DNA from: Hydnum rufescens UP504
Lineage: Eukaryota > Basidiomycota > Agaricomycetes > Cantharellales > Hydnaceae
NCBI GenBank assembly: GCA_014904985.1
Contig: MU128959.1
Coordinates: 71,080-135,079, forward strand
DNA: 64,000 nucleotides
Direction of reading: 5' to 3'
Both the position numbers and the translations under genes were made by a program. Positions 46,771 to 57,050 of the stretch are shown here, piece by piece (the stretch's first letter is position 1; every line of letters begins with the position of its first letter). The notes under the pieces were generated by a model. The model was not told the DNA's origin, searched no databases, and saw nothing but the letters and a program-made list of their open reading frames with translations.

Positions 46771-47553
46771 CTAAATGAGGGTCGTATGACTCGAGGAAGA
46801 ATAGGCTTGACGACGAAGAGACGAACCTTTCCCGTGAGTAGGGCTACTGAACGATACGTGCATGCCCTTTCCAATACGGATGATATCGCGTGGAACAGCC
46901 TTAATTATCTTACCCTTGGATTCCTCGTCGAGAATTTCGAGCCAGAACTCGCCCTCAAGGATGATCTTCATCTCGTGGTAACCGTATTTGTACAGTAAAG
47001 GTGTGTCAGCTTTGGTCACGGCTGAACACACCGGCCGTAATGGGCTTTTCTGGATCGTCCGTTGTACATGCGTCTCCTAATAAGGTGGATACTGAGCATT
47101 AGCGATGGCTCATAGTATACCGAGACTGGACCCATCGATACTGGCACCATGGCCCAGATCGAGTAAGGGCAACGTGGATTCTGCACCTGTATGGATGTGT
47201 GGGAATCACGAAGAAGATGTTACAGCCAAGCCTCAATGCCACTCGCGAAACTACACACATCGATTGGCATGGTAGATGAGAAGGCACTTGGCTGTAAAAG
47301 TGGCACATCGTGTCGATATTTTATAGGCTATAGCAATCTGAGGGGTCTTTGGTGCAAGAAGTTTCAAAGTCGCACACAGGAGAATAGAGAGACAATGGAG
47401 TGGACGTCAATCGTTTCTGATTTTCGCGCTACGGCAAACGCCTTGCGCATCGGCACTGAATGCTCGAGGACATTGTGAGGAGCGTCCACGTCGACTCACG
47501 CGTTCCCTGTTGCTGTCCTTGTGGGCGTCTAACTGTGCAATGAAATTCGGCAT
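46771..47553 (-). CDS. Small cupin (EutQ-like)
   Basis: Single-domain cupin of unknown substrate. Exon 1 from 47553 begins MPNFIAQLDAHKDS. A middle exon gives STLPLLDLGHGASIDGSSLG, and the cupin core exon reads TPLLYKYGYHEMKIILEGEF, then WLEILDEESKGKIIKAVPRD and IIRIGKGMHVSFSSPTHGKG. The GYHEMKIILEGEF stretch fits cupin motif 1 with one metal-binding His and Glu; the RIGKGMHVSF segment fits motif 2. The family resemblance is to EutQ/ethanolamine-type and sugar-binding cupins. The exact 3' end is uncertain because a parallel frame continues to 46614. The start lies 164 bp from the divergent amine oxidase, so co-regulation is plausible. Confidence 0.65.
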
Positions 47554-47717
47554 TAGGGGTAGCCTCCCCCCTGATGATTGCTAATTTGGGTTACATTATC
47601 TCTGAATCCTCTCTTCCGACCTTAGCCGACCGACAGCCATTATCATTATCTTGATTATGCCTCGCCTAGTGTAAATACTTAAACTGCACACTCTCCCCAG
47701 TGTCGCTGCAGACTACT
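47554..47717. promoter_or_regulatory. Shared divergent promoter (cupin / copper amine oxidase)
   Basis: 164 bp between divergent start codons. It includes two TATCATTATC-like A/T-rich stretches near 47600-47655, possible GATA-type sites (GATAA on the opposite strand) that would fit nitrogen regulation. This is a visual suggestion only. Confidence 0.4.
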
Positions 47718-50700
47718 ATGGCACCCATTGCTGTTCCAACTCCTCAGGTACCTCTTACTCCCGCTGCTCTGAATGTAACAGTGGACAAGCCGTCCACAAA
47801 GGCCGCTGCTGCCGCAACGTACCATCCTCTCGATGGTCTTACCGCTGAAGAGGTAAGATACTCCGGCCATGCAGTCGCCTTGCGCTTCGCCATCCTACAC
47901 ACACAGTAGTAGCCATAGTGACAGTATTATCATCCTGACCATGGCAGATTTCCGCTGTCTCCCTCGCTGTGCGCCAGCATGGCGTGAAGCACGCCGATTT
48001 CAAGGCTATCAAGTTCATCGCCTCCACAATCGTCCTCCCACCCAAGAGCACGGTGCTCGCCTATCTAGGGATACCTACCGCACCAGGTGCCACTCCCTCT
48101 GAGCCCCCTACTTTCATTGAGAGGAAGGCAGAAACAGATGTGAGTAGTTGACACGTTTATCATTCTTGGTGTAGCTGGATGGCACCATTAAGCAGTCTTC
48201 TCCATACAGTTCATTGATGTGGTCTCAGGGTAAGACTCGTTCATCCATTATTGGTCAGGGCCGTCATTGATAGCCCGTCGGTGTCCAATAGCTTCGCGTA
48301 TAATGCTGTCTTGACACTCACAGAAGGCATCTGGAATATCACCGCTGTGACAAAGCTGCCCGAAGGCACTCAGCCACAAATTACGATGGACGAGCTCCTC
48401 GAATCCGAAGACATGATTCGTAGCGACGTAGGTTTTTATTTTCGCCTTCCTCAGTCTTAATGTACCTTTTTCCGCCTGACATTTTCAATTCCTTTCCCTC
48501 AAGCCCACTGTTATTAGATTGGCCGCGGAGGTTGGCGTCAAGCCTGAAGAGTTGTGTGCCGATGGTTGGGCTATTGGGTGGGGTTCTTTTTCTAAATCCT
48601 ACTGCAGCTTGCTTTGGGTCTTCCTGGCCGACGAAGGCGCGCTGAAACCGAAATGTTCATCTAGGTACGATGATCGATTCCCACAACACCAACGTGTGCA
48701 GCAGTGTCTGCTGTATGCGCGATTCTTTCCCGACTCAAATCTATACGCACATCCACTGGTACGTGAGCCTGGCAGTCAATCGTGGTCATCATGGACCCTA
48801 AACCGATGGGTGGGATGCAACTTAGGACTTCTTTCCGGTTCTTGATTGCAATACAGGAAAAGTCGTGCACATTGACTTCCCGGCGCACCGCTCCCCCACA
48901 AGTGGGAAATTGAGCAGTGCGAATACGGCCCCCCCTCCGCTTTCCGCGCCCAATTTCGGGCTCAATCGCGAGAGGATTCTGCCGCCAAGGGAGAGACACG
49001 AGTATTTACCTGAATTGATGCCCCCGCCGAATGTGCATGCCAAGGAGGCGAGAGATGAGTTGCGGCCGCTCCACGTTTCTCAGCCCCAGGGCGTGAGCTT
49101 TAAAGTGAAGGGCAGCGAACTAGAATGGCAAAAGTGGAAGATGCACGTCTGTGAGCTGATTTTGATCCCCGTGTTTCCACTTTCCGTTCTTTTGGGGGTT
49201 CGACGTATTTCAACGAATGATGATTGCTGATGGTGCATTCCTTTTCGGATGTAATTTTCCAGCGTTCAACGGGAGAGAAGGCTTGGTCATCTCGACCGTG
49301 ACTTATAACGATGATGGCGAAGTCCGTCCCATTATGTACCGCATGTCGCTCGCTGAGATGGTGGTCCCGTATGCTGCCCCAGGTGTGCATCTTAGTTCTT
49401 CAATGCTACGTACGGAGGGGCTCACCGCACTGAAAACCTGTAGAACACCCTCATCCTCGTAAATTCGCATTTGATGTGTAAGAATGGACAAGTGATATGT
49501 GGTTATCGCGTGTTTCTGACATATGTTTGCCTTGTTGACTAGCGGCGAGTATGGGATGGGTGTCATGGCGAATGATCTTAGTCTTGGGTGTGATTGCCTT
49601 GGGACTATCCACTACCTGGTGTGTTGATTCATCTGCCACGGCAATTAGGCTCCCAACCAATTACTGAACACAGCCCGGGGCGTATGTCAATCATAATGGT
49701 CAACCGACTAAGTTGAAGCGTGCTGTTTGTATTCACGAAGAAGATGCGGGTGAGTTCCTTTCAATTTAGTTGAATATATTCATTGTTTGATGTGCATGCA
49801 GGTATCCTGTGGAAGCACACCGATTTCCGGGAGGGAGGCAAGTCCGTGGCCGTCCGAAGTCGTAAACTTGTGTAAGGATCAGATCCGCTCTTGTTTTTTT
49901 GTCTGAGCTGATGGACGACATGCAGGGTATCCATGATTGCCACTGTGGCAAATTATGAGTACTGCTTCTACTACAATTTCTTTCAAGATGGTACCATCGA
50001 GCTCGAGACGCGTCTGACCGGTATTCTGAATGTGTATACCGCTGCACAGGGGGAGAAAACCCCATACGGGACATTGGTTGCCCCCCAAGTGCAGGCCCAT
50101 TACCATCAGCACATTTTTTCTCTGCGTCTGGATCCCATGGTTGACGGATTGCACAATTCTGTGATCGAGTCGGATCTGGTTCCCTTGGATTCTCCTACTG
50201 GCTCGGAGGACAATTTCGCTGGAAACGGATTCGTCCAGGATATTAAAACCCTTGGACATGCGTCCGAGGGCGCTCGCGAGTACGACGCCGTCCGAGATCG
50301 GAAGTGGACTATTGTGAATCCTGCTAGGAAGCATTACGCCAGCGGCCTTCCTGTAGGGTATTCTATTGCTTTGCGTGGTGCTGCCACGCAACTTCTGGCG
50401 AAACCAGACTCTTGGGTGGCGAGACGTGCCGTATTCGCTACTAAAGCCCTGTGGGTCGTCAGGGAAGACGAAGGGAATCGCATGTTCCCTGCCGGAAAAT
50501 ATGTCCGCAAACGTAGGAAACTGGTTTGTGATTGTGTTTAGAGCGGCTACTGATTCTTGCGCGCCGGTTTACTAAGGCGAACAACACCTCCTGATTCCGT
50601 GGGTGAATGGACAAAGGATGACAAAACCCTCGACAACGAGGACATTCTTCTTTTCCTAACCTTCGGTTCGTGGTCCCACCTTTTGTTCTAGATCGGTACC

Positions 50701-51075
50701 TATTCCCTGACGTCATTAACTCACTTTCTCTTCGCACAGGGACAAATCATGTACCAAGGTGAGTTATTCCGTGAAGCACCCTCCCCTCGTGTTGACACCG
50801 TGTTCTTTACCCCTCTTTGCAGACCTGAAGACTGGCCAGTGTGCGTTTATCCGAAATTTGGTCGATGAGAGCTGCCGTTATTGATCCAACTTTCTTTTTA
50901 TAGTATGCCCGTGGAGCATGTTCGCGTCGTATTGAAGCCGAATAACTTTTTCAAATGGAGTCCAGCTATCGATGTTCGGGCCGTTGTCGACAAGGCCAGT
51001 AAAGTAGTTGAATTCAATAGTGAGAATGGGAATGGGCATAGTGTTTCTGAACCAGTTGCCTCGTGCTGTAATTGA
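47718..51075 (+). CDS. Copper amine oxidase (primary amine oxidase)
   Basis: Topaquinone enzyme oxidising primary amines to aldehyde, ammonia and hydrogen peroxide. The start MAPIAVPTPQVPLTPAALNV precedes the small N2/N3 domains (HPLDGLTAEE, AVRQHGVKHADFKAIKFIAS, EGIWNITAVTKLPEGTQPQI). The catalytic domain has VDCNTGKVVHIDFPAHRSP, FNGREGLVISTVTYNDDGEV, MVVPYAAPEHPHPRKFAFDV and LGCDCLGTIHYLPGAY. The cofactor site is VANYEYCFYYNFFQDGTIEL, with the Tyr codon at 49954-49956. Two copper His lie in QVQAHYHQHIFSLRLD, and the third is expected in the C-terminal RPEDWPVMPVEHVRVVLKPN region, after splicing near 50740-50905. It ends at 51073-51075 with no clear targeting tripeptide. Many 50-60 nt introns interrupt the N-terminal half. 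The enzyme appears intact and is divergent from the cupin. Confidence 0.92.
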
Positions 51076-51446
51076 TCGCTGGAATGTTGGAAGGACGAAG
51101 GTGTAATACATCGTGTGCCTCTAGTAGTAGCAGGGAAGGAAACGGAAAGAGAAACAGAATATGGTTGTCCAATAATACAAGCCATCTCAATCAAAGCGAG
51201 TGACATCTCCAATGCAAATGCGTTGTGATGGAATATGGGAACGGGAGGATCGGCCGGAACGGCTGTAAATCGGGGTCGATCATGAGGGTTTTCCAAGGGT
51301 CGGATTGCATCTACAAAAAAAGGAATCAACATGTATTAAACCCAATTAATTGATATGAACCGTTCTGAAGGCAAATGATAGCCGCACAAGACAGACACGT
51401 ACAGGCATTCGAGAAAGGCCTCTCGCCACAGCTTCAACTTCAAGTG

Positions 51447-52014
51447 CTAGAAAGCGGGGTGACACACTAGTTCACATCCAGTGCTCCCCCTTCGGGGCAA
51501 CTGCTCGACCCTTTGTTCGTTTAAATGCGAAAACTCTACGGTCGCACTAGCCGTCAGGCTGTATGCGGTCTTGATCCCCACCTCGGGCCAGAATTGCCTC
51601 GGTACGCGCACCACAAAGGGGACAATTGTTCCGCGCCGAGGATCATCGATGCGGGCCGCGAAAGCGATGACGGGGAGGGTTCCCCCGCTGGATCGCTGTT
51701 CTTCGGATGCGTCGTACGCAAAGGGAGTGCCCGCGGGGGAGCGTCCAGAGAAGCGGAGGTGCATCGAGCCGATGTTGGTCTCGCAGTTGAGGACGGCTTT
51801 GAGGGCCTCTTTAGCACCGGATAGCAAGTGGGTCGTATCCAGGAGAATAAATCCGTGAAATTCGCATACGACGCTATGTGTGGGGGCGACATTGAATTTG
51901 CGGGGGGCGAGTGCCCGAGGGGTGGGTGAGAGCTCACCGATCGAAGGGGGTGACGGATTTGGACCACTCTTGGAGGTGGATGGTAAGGTCTCCGACTTTG
52001 GTGTATACTGACAT
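51447..52014 (-). CDS. Small protein of unknown function
   Basis: Exon 1 begins MSVYTKVGDLTIHLQEWSKS at 52014. A GT-AG intron ending near 51875 joins in frame to VVCEFHGFILLDTTHLLSGA, KEALKAVLNCETNIGSMHLR, ASEEQRSSGGTLPVIAFAAR and IVPFVVRVPRQFWPEVGIKT, stopping at 51447. Alternating beta-like strands suggest a beta-sandwich fold, but no family was recognised. A possible further exon at 51332-51100 (PPVPIFHHNAFALEMSLALI) may belong to an alternative 3' end. It is tail-to-tail with the amine oxidase. Confidence 0.5.
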
Positions 52015-52939
52015 ATTTACGAGCGTGGCGGCTAGGATGAAGACAGAGGATGGATAGATGGACGCAGGAAAGAGAAAAAGCTACGGCAGAGACTCGTTGG
52101 AAAGCATGAAGAGAGGGGTTTTATGCTGCGGATTCTTCACGGCGCTGAATGGTGTGGGACCCTAGACCAATAAAGGTCAAAGTGAGATGCGATGTAGGCC
52201 ACGGTTTGGGCTGTGGCTTGTCCTGGAGCATAGCGCTTGCAACTGAATTGTTGCTTTGATTGGGTGCCCGAATTGATACTTTAAAGCGGCTTTAAGAGGA
52301 TCTCTTACCGGTTTTCGACACTTATCTCGACGGCGATGATAGGGGGTGTCCCAGAAGAGTATGGGATTCGTGCAATCATGATGTATGTAACCAATGACGC
52401 CGCAAGAGGGCGCTCGGGGCTACTGGATCAGGCCCGATTGCTCCATAAAGAAACAAGCTGCGCGATGGCAATCTGGAAAGGGCCGCTGCCCGAGGAAGGG
52501 TCACCTCGAGCAAGCTATACCATTAAAAAAACCACCTTGCTGAGTTTCAGATTTCATCAAACACATGATAGAGTATTCGCATAGGCTACTCCGATATCCC
52601 AAGCACGGTGTAGGTGTAATTGGCCGCCAATTATTGCACCTCACTACACTCTGCGAAATGGTGGTGACCACCTTCGGAGGCAAATTTTAGTCTCCTCAAT
52701 ACTCTGGTTACACACTGCTTTGCTGTCGACACTCATAACCCTAATTTTGTACCAACCTCGTCACTAAGCCAAAGCATTGCTACGTGTATCTTCTTGGTGG
52801 CAGAAGCTAGATTCCAATCGCACTTTGCGCTTTTCGCCCGCATCTTCCTTGATCTGGACTTGAGATGCCTTTGCCAGACGAGGTCATTTAGTCGCCATGC
52901 TGCGCTTGAATCATGCTCACGATACTCCTTCGATGCGCC
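52015..52939. other. Intergenic region
   Basis: About 900 bp. Frames such as 52336-52584 show no motif. It should contain the promoter of the 51447-52014 gene and the 5' exon or leader of the Ser/Pro-rich gene that follows. Confidence 0.35.
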
Positions 52940-54700
52940 TCTAGAGACCGCGCCAAAGTGTGGCCAATCTGATTGGTCGGTTCGAGCAACAGAAAAATCG
53001 CAACCCCGTCAGCAATACATCTTCGGCCACACCTCCTTCCATCGTGATTCCTGGAAAGAGAATCGGAGTTGAAGAACGCAAGGCTAGTATTGGGCCTGAA
53101 ATCGGGGCTGGATTGCTCAAGGCGCGTGCCGCATCCGAGCCAACAGCCCTATCAGATCCCGTAAGTGTCCTTGCCGAGAACATTCACCGGGATCCATCGG
53201 GCCCTCCTCCTCCATACGAGAAAGCCACCGTGCCCGTTCTCATCGAAGAACCCCTCGAAATGCCACCCGTCCCCGCGACGAACGAAATCCCACAGGTTAT
53301 CACTCCACCCGAGCCAGAACCAGAAACACCAATCCCAATCAAGGTTGCTCCCGACCCTCTTCCGTAGCTGTCACACGCGCATCATCCGTCGTCCGTAGAT
53401 CGGTGGTATCGCCTAAACCCACCCCACCGGGCGGAACTTCGACGCGGGCTGTACGTGCTAGTGCCATCCCTGCCACCACGCGAGCGGCCAAAAATACTCA
53501 GCATGCAGGGCTCCCTCGACACCGTTGCGCCCCCAAGTATCAAGAGCGTCGACTCCAAACACCGTATCTCATCTCCCTCATCTATGCAACACCGATTCGT
53601 GCCCAGAACACGGGCACGGGTCCAAAGCGTCTTCTGCTGATTCAAAGCCGCCGCCATCAACTTCCACGTTACGTACCAAGACCCCAGTCCCACAAGCCCG
53701 AGCCAGCGTGTCCGGCACAAGATCCGCGTTAACCGCGCCAACCGCGTCTTCACTCGCAAAGGCTCGTCAGCCCGTTACTGCTGCCGCTTCCAAAAGTCCA
53801 TCTGGCTCTAGTACCGTCAAGAAAGGTCCGTTCTATTCTTACCATTTCTCCCACGCAATCAAGCTCATCAATCTCTTTCGAAGCCTCAACGTTAGCATCC
53901 TCAACAACATCTGACGGAAGGAGGACACCTGCCAAGACCCCACCACCGCCTGCGACGACTTCCGCTGTTCCGTTTCCGTCAGTACGAAAGCCCAAGTCTA
54001 AAGTCCCTGTCGCTAGCACCGCACCCTCTTCAGCTCGTAGGCCACGCGTAAGTCTTCCTGGAGGTGGTGTGTCTGCAGCAGCCCTGGCAGCCAGGGCTGC
54101 TGTCGCGGCTCCACCGATCCCTACACTCCCGGCGGAACTTGTGCCTGCAATAAGCACCCCTACACCTCCTACAGCTTCTCCAGCTACGACGACGGAAGCT
54201 GAGATCCCCGATTCTCACGCTTCTCCTGATCTGGCCCCTGACGTGTCTGAATCTGCTACCGCGGACGGAACTACACGAGGTGTCAGTGTGCGATCAACCA
54301 GTTTATCTGTTGAAAAATAATCCCGCTGAAGTGTTCTCGTGAACAGCACGATCTAGATGAAGCTGTTGCAATGCTCGAATTGGGAACACCCCAGCCCTCC
54401 CTCCAAAGGGTCTACCTCGGAAATTGATGCCGTTGGAAACGAGGCAGGAGGTAACTCGCATGACAACACTCGTGCCCCTGAACCTGCTTGCTGACGAATG
54501 AGGAAGAGCTGAACACAGAAGCTGGCCAAGACCTAGAAAATCCAAATGTCCAGGTTGAGCCTCCGAGTCCTATTGACGATAGCGGAGATGCGGTCGAAGA
54601 GGTTGGTTTCCCTGATCCTGATCCTGATCCTGCACCGGAGTACGGCGTTGGGGACAGATCGAAAGCTGAGAGCGTCGGCGACATACCGGATGCAGATTAA
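52940..54700 (+). CDS. Ser/Pro/Ala-rich, probably disordered protein
   Basis: Function unknown. An acceptor CTCTAG near 52943 opens the frame RPRQSVANLIGRFEQQKNRN, a short conserved-looking N-terminal motif, so a first exon probably lies upstream. It continues through Pro/Glu-rich sequence to about 53367. Reading frames then alternate through Ala/Ser/Thr/Pro-rich exons (SVVSPKPTPPGGTSTRAV; LRTKTPVPQARASVSGTRSA; RPRVSLPGGGVSAAALAARA; TPTPPTASPATTTEAEIPDS). The last exon (54488-54700) is acidic with a GATCCT hexamer run coding DPDPDPDP, and ends SVGDIPDAD. The basic middle and acidic tail recall microtubule- or cytoskeleton-associated disordered proteins, but this is only composition. Splices were not all resolved. 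Confidence 0.5.
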
Positions 54701-55521
54701 GGAGCCCTAGGGATCGAAAACGAAGACATGAAATAAGGACTTTTTACAACAATGATACCCCTATCGCATTCTTCCTCGAGTTTTTTTTTCCGTCTTTTCT
54801 TGCCATATGATACAATTTTCTTGCTCCCCGAGATTTGAGCAAGATAGGTTCGATATCGATGTTTTTTTTTGTTGGGCCTCATTGTAGTTGCCCACCGTTT
54901 TGATCGCCGCTGCGGGAAACTACTAGTAATACTTTTTTAATCGAGGCCACAGCAAGGCTGCACGTGGCCTTGAGCCACTCACTCCACTGATTCACGTCGC
55001 CTCGTGGTATCAATGCCAAATTTTCAACCGTATGACCCAATTACACAGGGTCTGCCACGCCTGAGTGCTTGCCAGTTAGATAAGGAGGGGGTTCTTGCTT
55101 CCATGAATTTACTTCTTAGCTTAATGGTTGTGCCTGGTTGCATTCCTGCCGCTTTGTCTTCTTCACAATGGGCCAGCGAGCCATTGATACCAATCACCCC
55201 TGTCGGATAAGTATTTGTTTGTAGTGAACTTCACCCCCCCCCCCCTTCTTCATTCAGGATCAGGCTCGGCGCGGCGAGAAATTTAAACGCTGGGGAATAT
55301 AGCGTGTTCAAGAAAAAGGGGTGAGCACGTATGGATCGCTGATTAAAAAAGTAGAGCGCGATTGTTCTCTAGATTCCCGTGAGCCGCCTCCCCATTAGGC
55401 AGGATTGGGACATCTGAACCGCAGCTGACCATGAGGGAGGGTACTGTACTGTATGAATCACAAGGTGGGGGGGAGGGGGGACGGGATATAATTTGGAGCC
55501 AGGAACCGACAAGTAGATGTA
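54701..55521. other. Intergenic region with homopolymer tracts
   Basis: About 820 bp with T runs (54780, 54862), a C tract at 55231-55245 and a G-rich tract at 55466-55482. A short frame at 55004-55210 has no known motif. Confidence 0.4.
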
Positions 55522-56727
55522 TGTATGTGCAGCGGCCCCTTGAATGAGAATCGAGGATCTCGAAGACATCCGCTTTCATTTCTGTGTCTGGGTCCCCCGC
55601 CTTTTACGTACTGGCGGGTATGCAGGCCAGCTTTGTTAGCTGTGAACAATTGAAGAAGAGACACACGATGCACTGTACATTCGCTATATATTGGCATTCC
55701 CAGCGATAATACCGCAAGAGCAGCAACGGAAATTAGCACGATGTCCTCCAGCCGTGGTCACCCGCCCACCACACCCACCGCAGCACATTGTGTACAGAAT
55801 CGAAGAGCCGGAATCGCAGACGCTCCGAAATCGGGGATATCCCACAGTTTTTTTTTTTCTGATGATGATAGATGATGACATTAGGTCTCCGAATATAAAT
55901 GGGCGGTGGATGAACCTCGCGGCCAGCCTCAGAGGCCAGGAGCGCTTGAAGATCCATTTGGCGCTCTTTAAAGGGAACCTCCAAGATTGTTGCACATGGG
56001 AGAAATATCGAAGCATCCATCGGCTACTAACAAAAAAAGGCCCCGCACGAGTTCATGTTCATCGCTTCGTCGCATTCCTCCATATCAATCAGGTGGATGA
56101 GCCGATTGCACCAAGGCTCTCCTGATGAAGCAGGAAAAAGAATATGATCATACTAGTTTGGCGAGATAGGTTGGTATCGATCGTCTGTTCATTATTGGCT
56201 ACCAAGATGGTTATGGGTCGGCGGGCAGGGGGGAAATTACCTCTGGGAATTTGCAGCATTGCCAACGATATGCCGACCCGGCCTCTGAGCCGGCAATGCG
56301 TTTGTCGAGGCCACACACACAGAGTACATATATATTATGTAATACGGTCGATATACTGTATTCGGTAATGTTGGCTTTGACCCATCCAATCCACCGCTGT
56401 CGGCGTTGCGTCTGGGGGAACGTCTTTGTTGGTGTACTGCCGCACTAAGTCGGGATTGTAGGAATCGGCAGGTGCAGTCGCGCGGTCATTGGCATTTGAT
56501 GTTGAAGTGCCAGTGGTCGCGTCCCGGGAATGGAGTCAGCTACGTCGATGGCGGACTTGGGGAGATCCAGACGTAAACATGGATACTGCTAGTCTTAGTG
56601 TTAGAGCCTTGAGGTGGTGCATCACCTTTAGGGAGTGCGCGAAAAAAGGGCCCACCACTAATTGCGGGGTCCTCTGTGCGACCGCCTCCCATAGAGTCCC
56701 TTCTCTTCTTCTTCCTCTTCTTCTTCA
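55522..56727 (+). repeat. Dispersed repeat, copy A (about 1.2 kb)
   Basis: Colinear with 61754-62893. Shared landmarks in order are TATGTGCAGCGGCCCCTTGA, GGGTCCCCCGCCTTTTACGT, TGTGAACAATTGAAGAAG, CGATAATACCGCAAGAG, ATAAATGGGCGGTGGATGAA, GATAGGTTGGTATCGATCGT, ATATTATGTAATAC, and AGAGCCTTGAGGTGGTGCAT, ending in a CTT-rich run. The copies differ by many substitutions and small indels. No conserved reading frame survives in both, so the repeat is likely non-coding. No terminal inverted repeat or target duplication was found. Confidence 0.85.
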
Positions 56728-57050
56728 TCTCTCTCCTTTGATGATACACCTACTCATGCTCTAGGATCGGGCCACATCGGGTGCCTGATGTCGTCGTGAT
56801 CTAGATCATCAGCAAATCAACTCTGCTTCCAATGGTTTGAGGACGGGGGTGGGCTTTCTCGTTGCTTCAAACCCCTCTAGGCGGGATTGATTGTGCTGGC
56901 GATTGCGGGGACATGATCTTATGACCGCTTGTTTCTATGGCGATGACTTTAGTAGGGGCCCCCGTGCTTTCCGTGAGGCCTTGGAACGTTTGAGAGGTGA
57001 GGCGTGTTCAATAGTGTGCTCAGATCTATCTACCCCAAGACCTTTTCTCA
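56728..57050. other. GH30 promoter region
   Basis: About 320 bp between repeat copy A and the GH30 start; no recognised element. A longer frame opens at 56891, but it does not join the GH30 frame cleanly. Confidence 0.35.

Noticed and set aside
55260..55300. Weak similarity to the GEFNRWAF-coding part of the MSS1 relic
   Set aside because: Roughly 30 bp with many mismatches and no extension; treated as chance.
55522..56727. Repeat copies A and B as LTRs of one retrotransposon
   Set aside because: The interval holds GH30 and F-box genes, not gag-pol, and the copies lack clean TG...CA ends, primer-binding site or target duplication.
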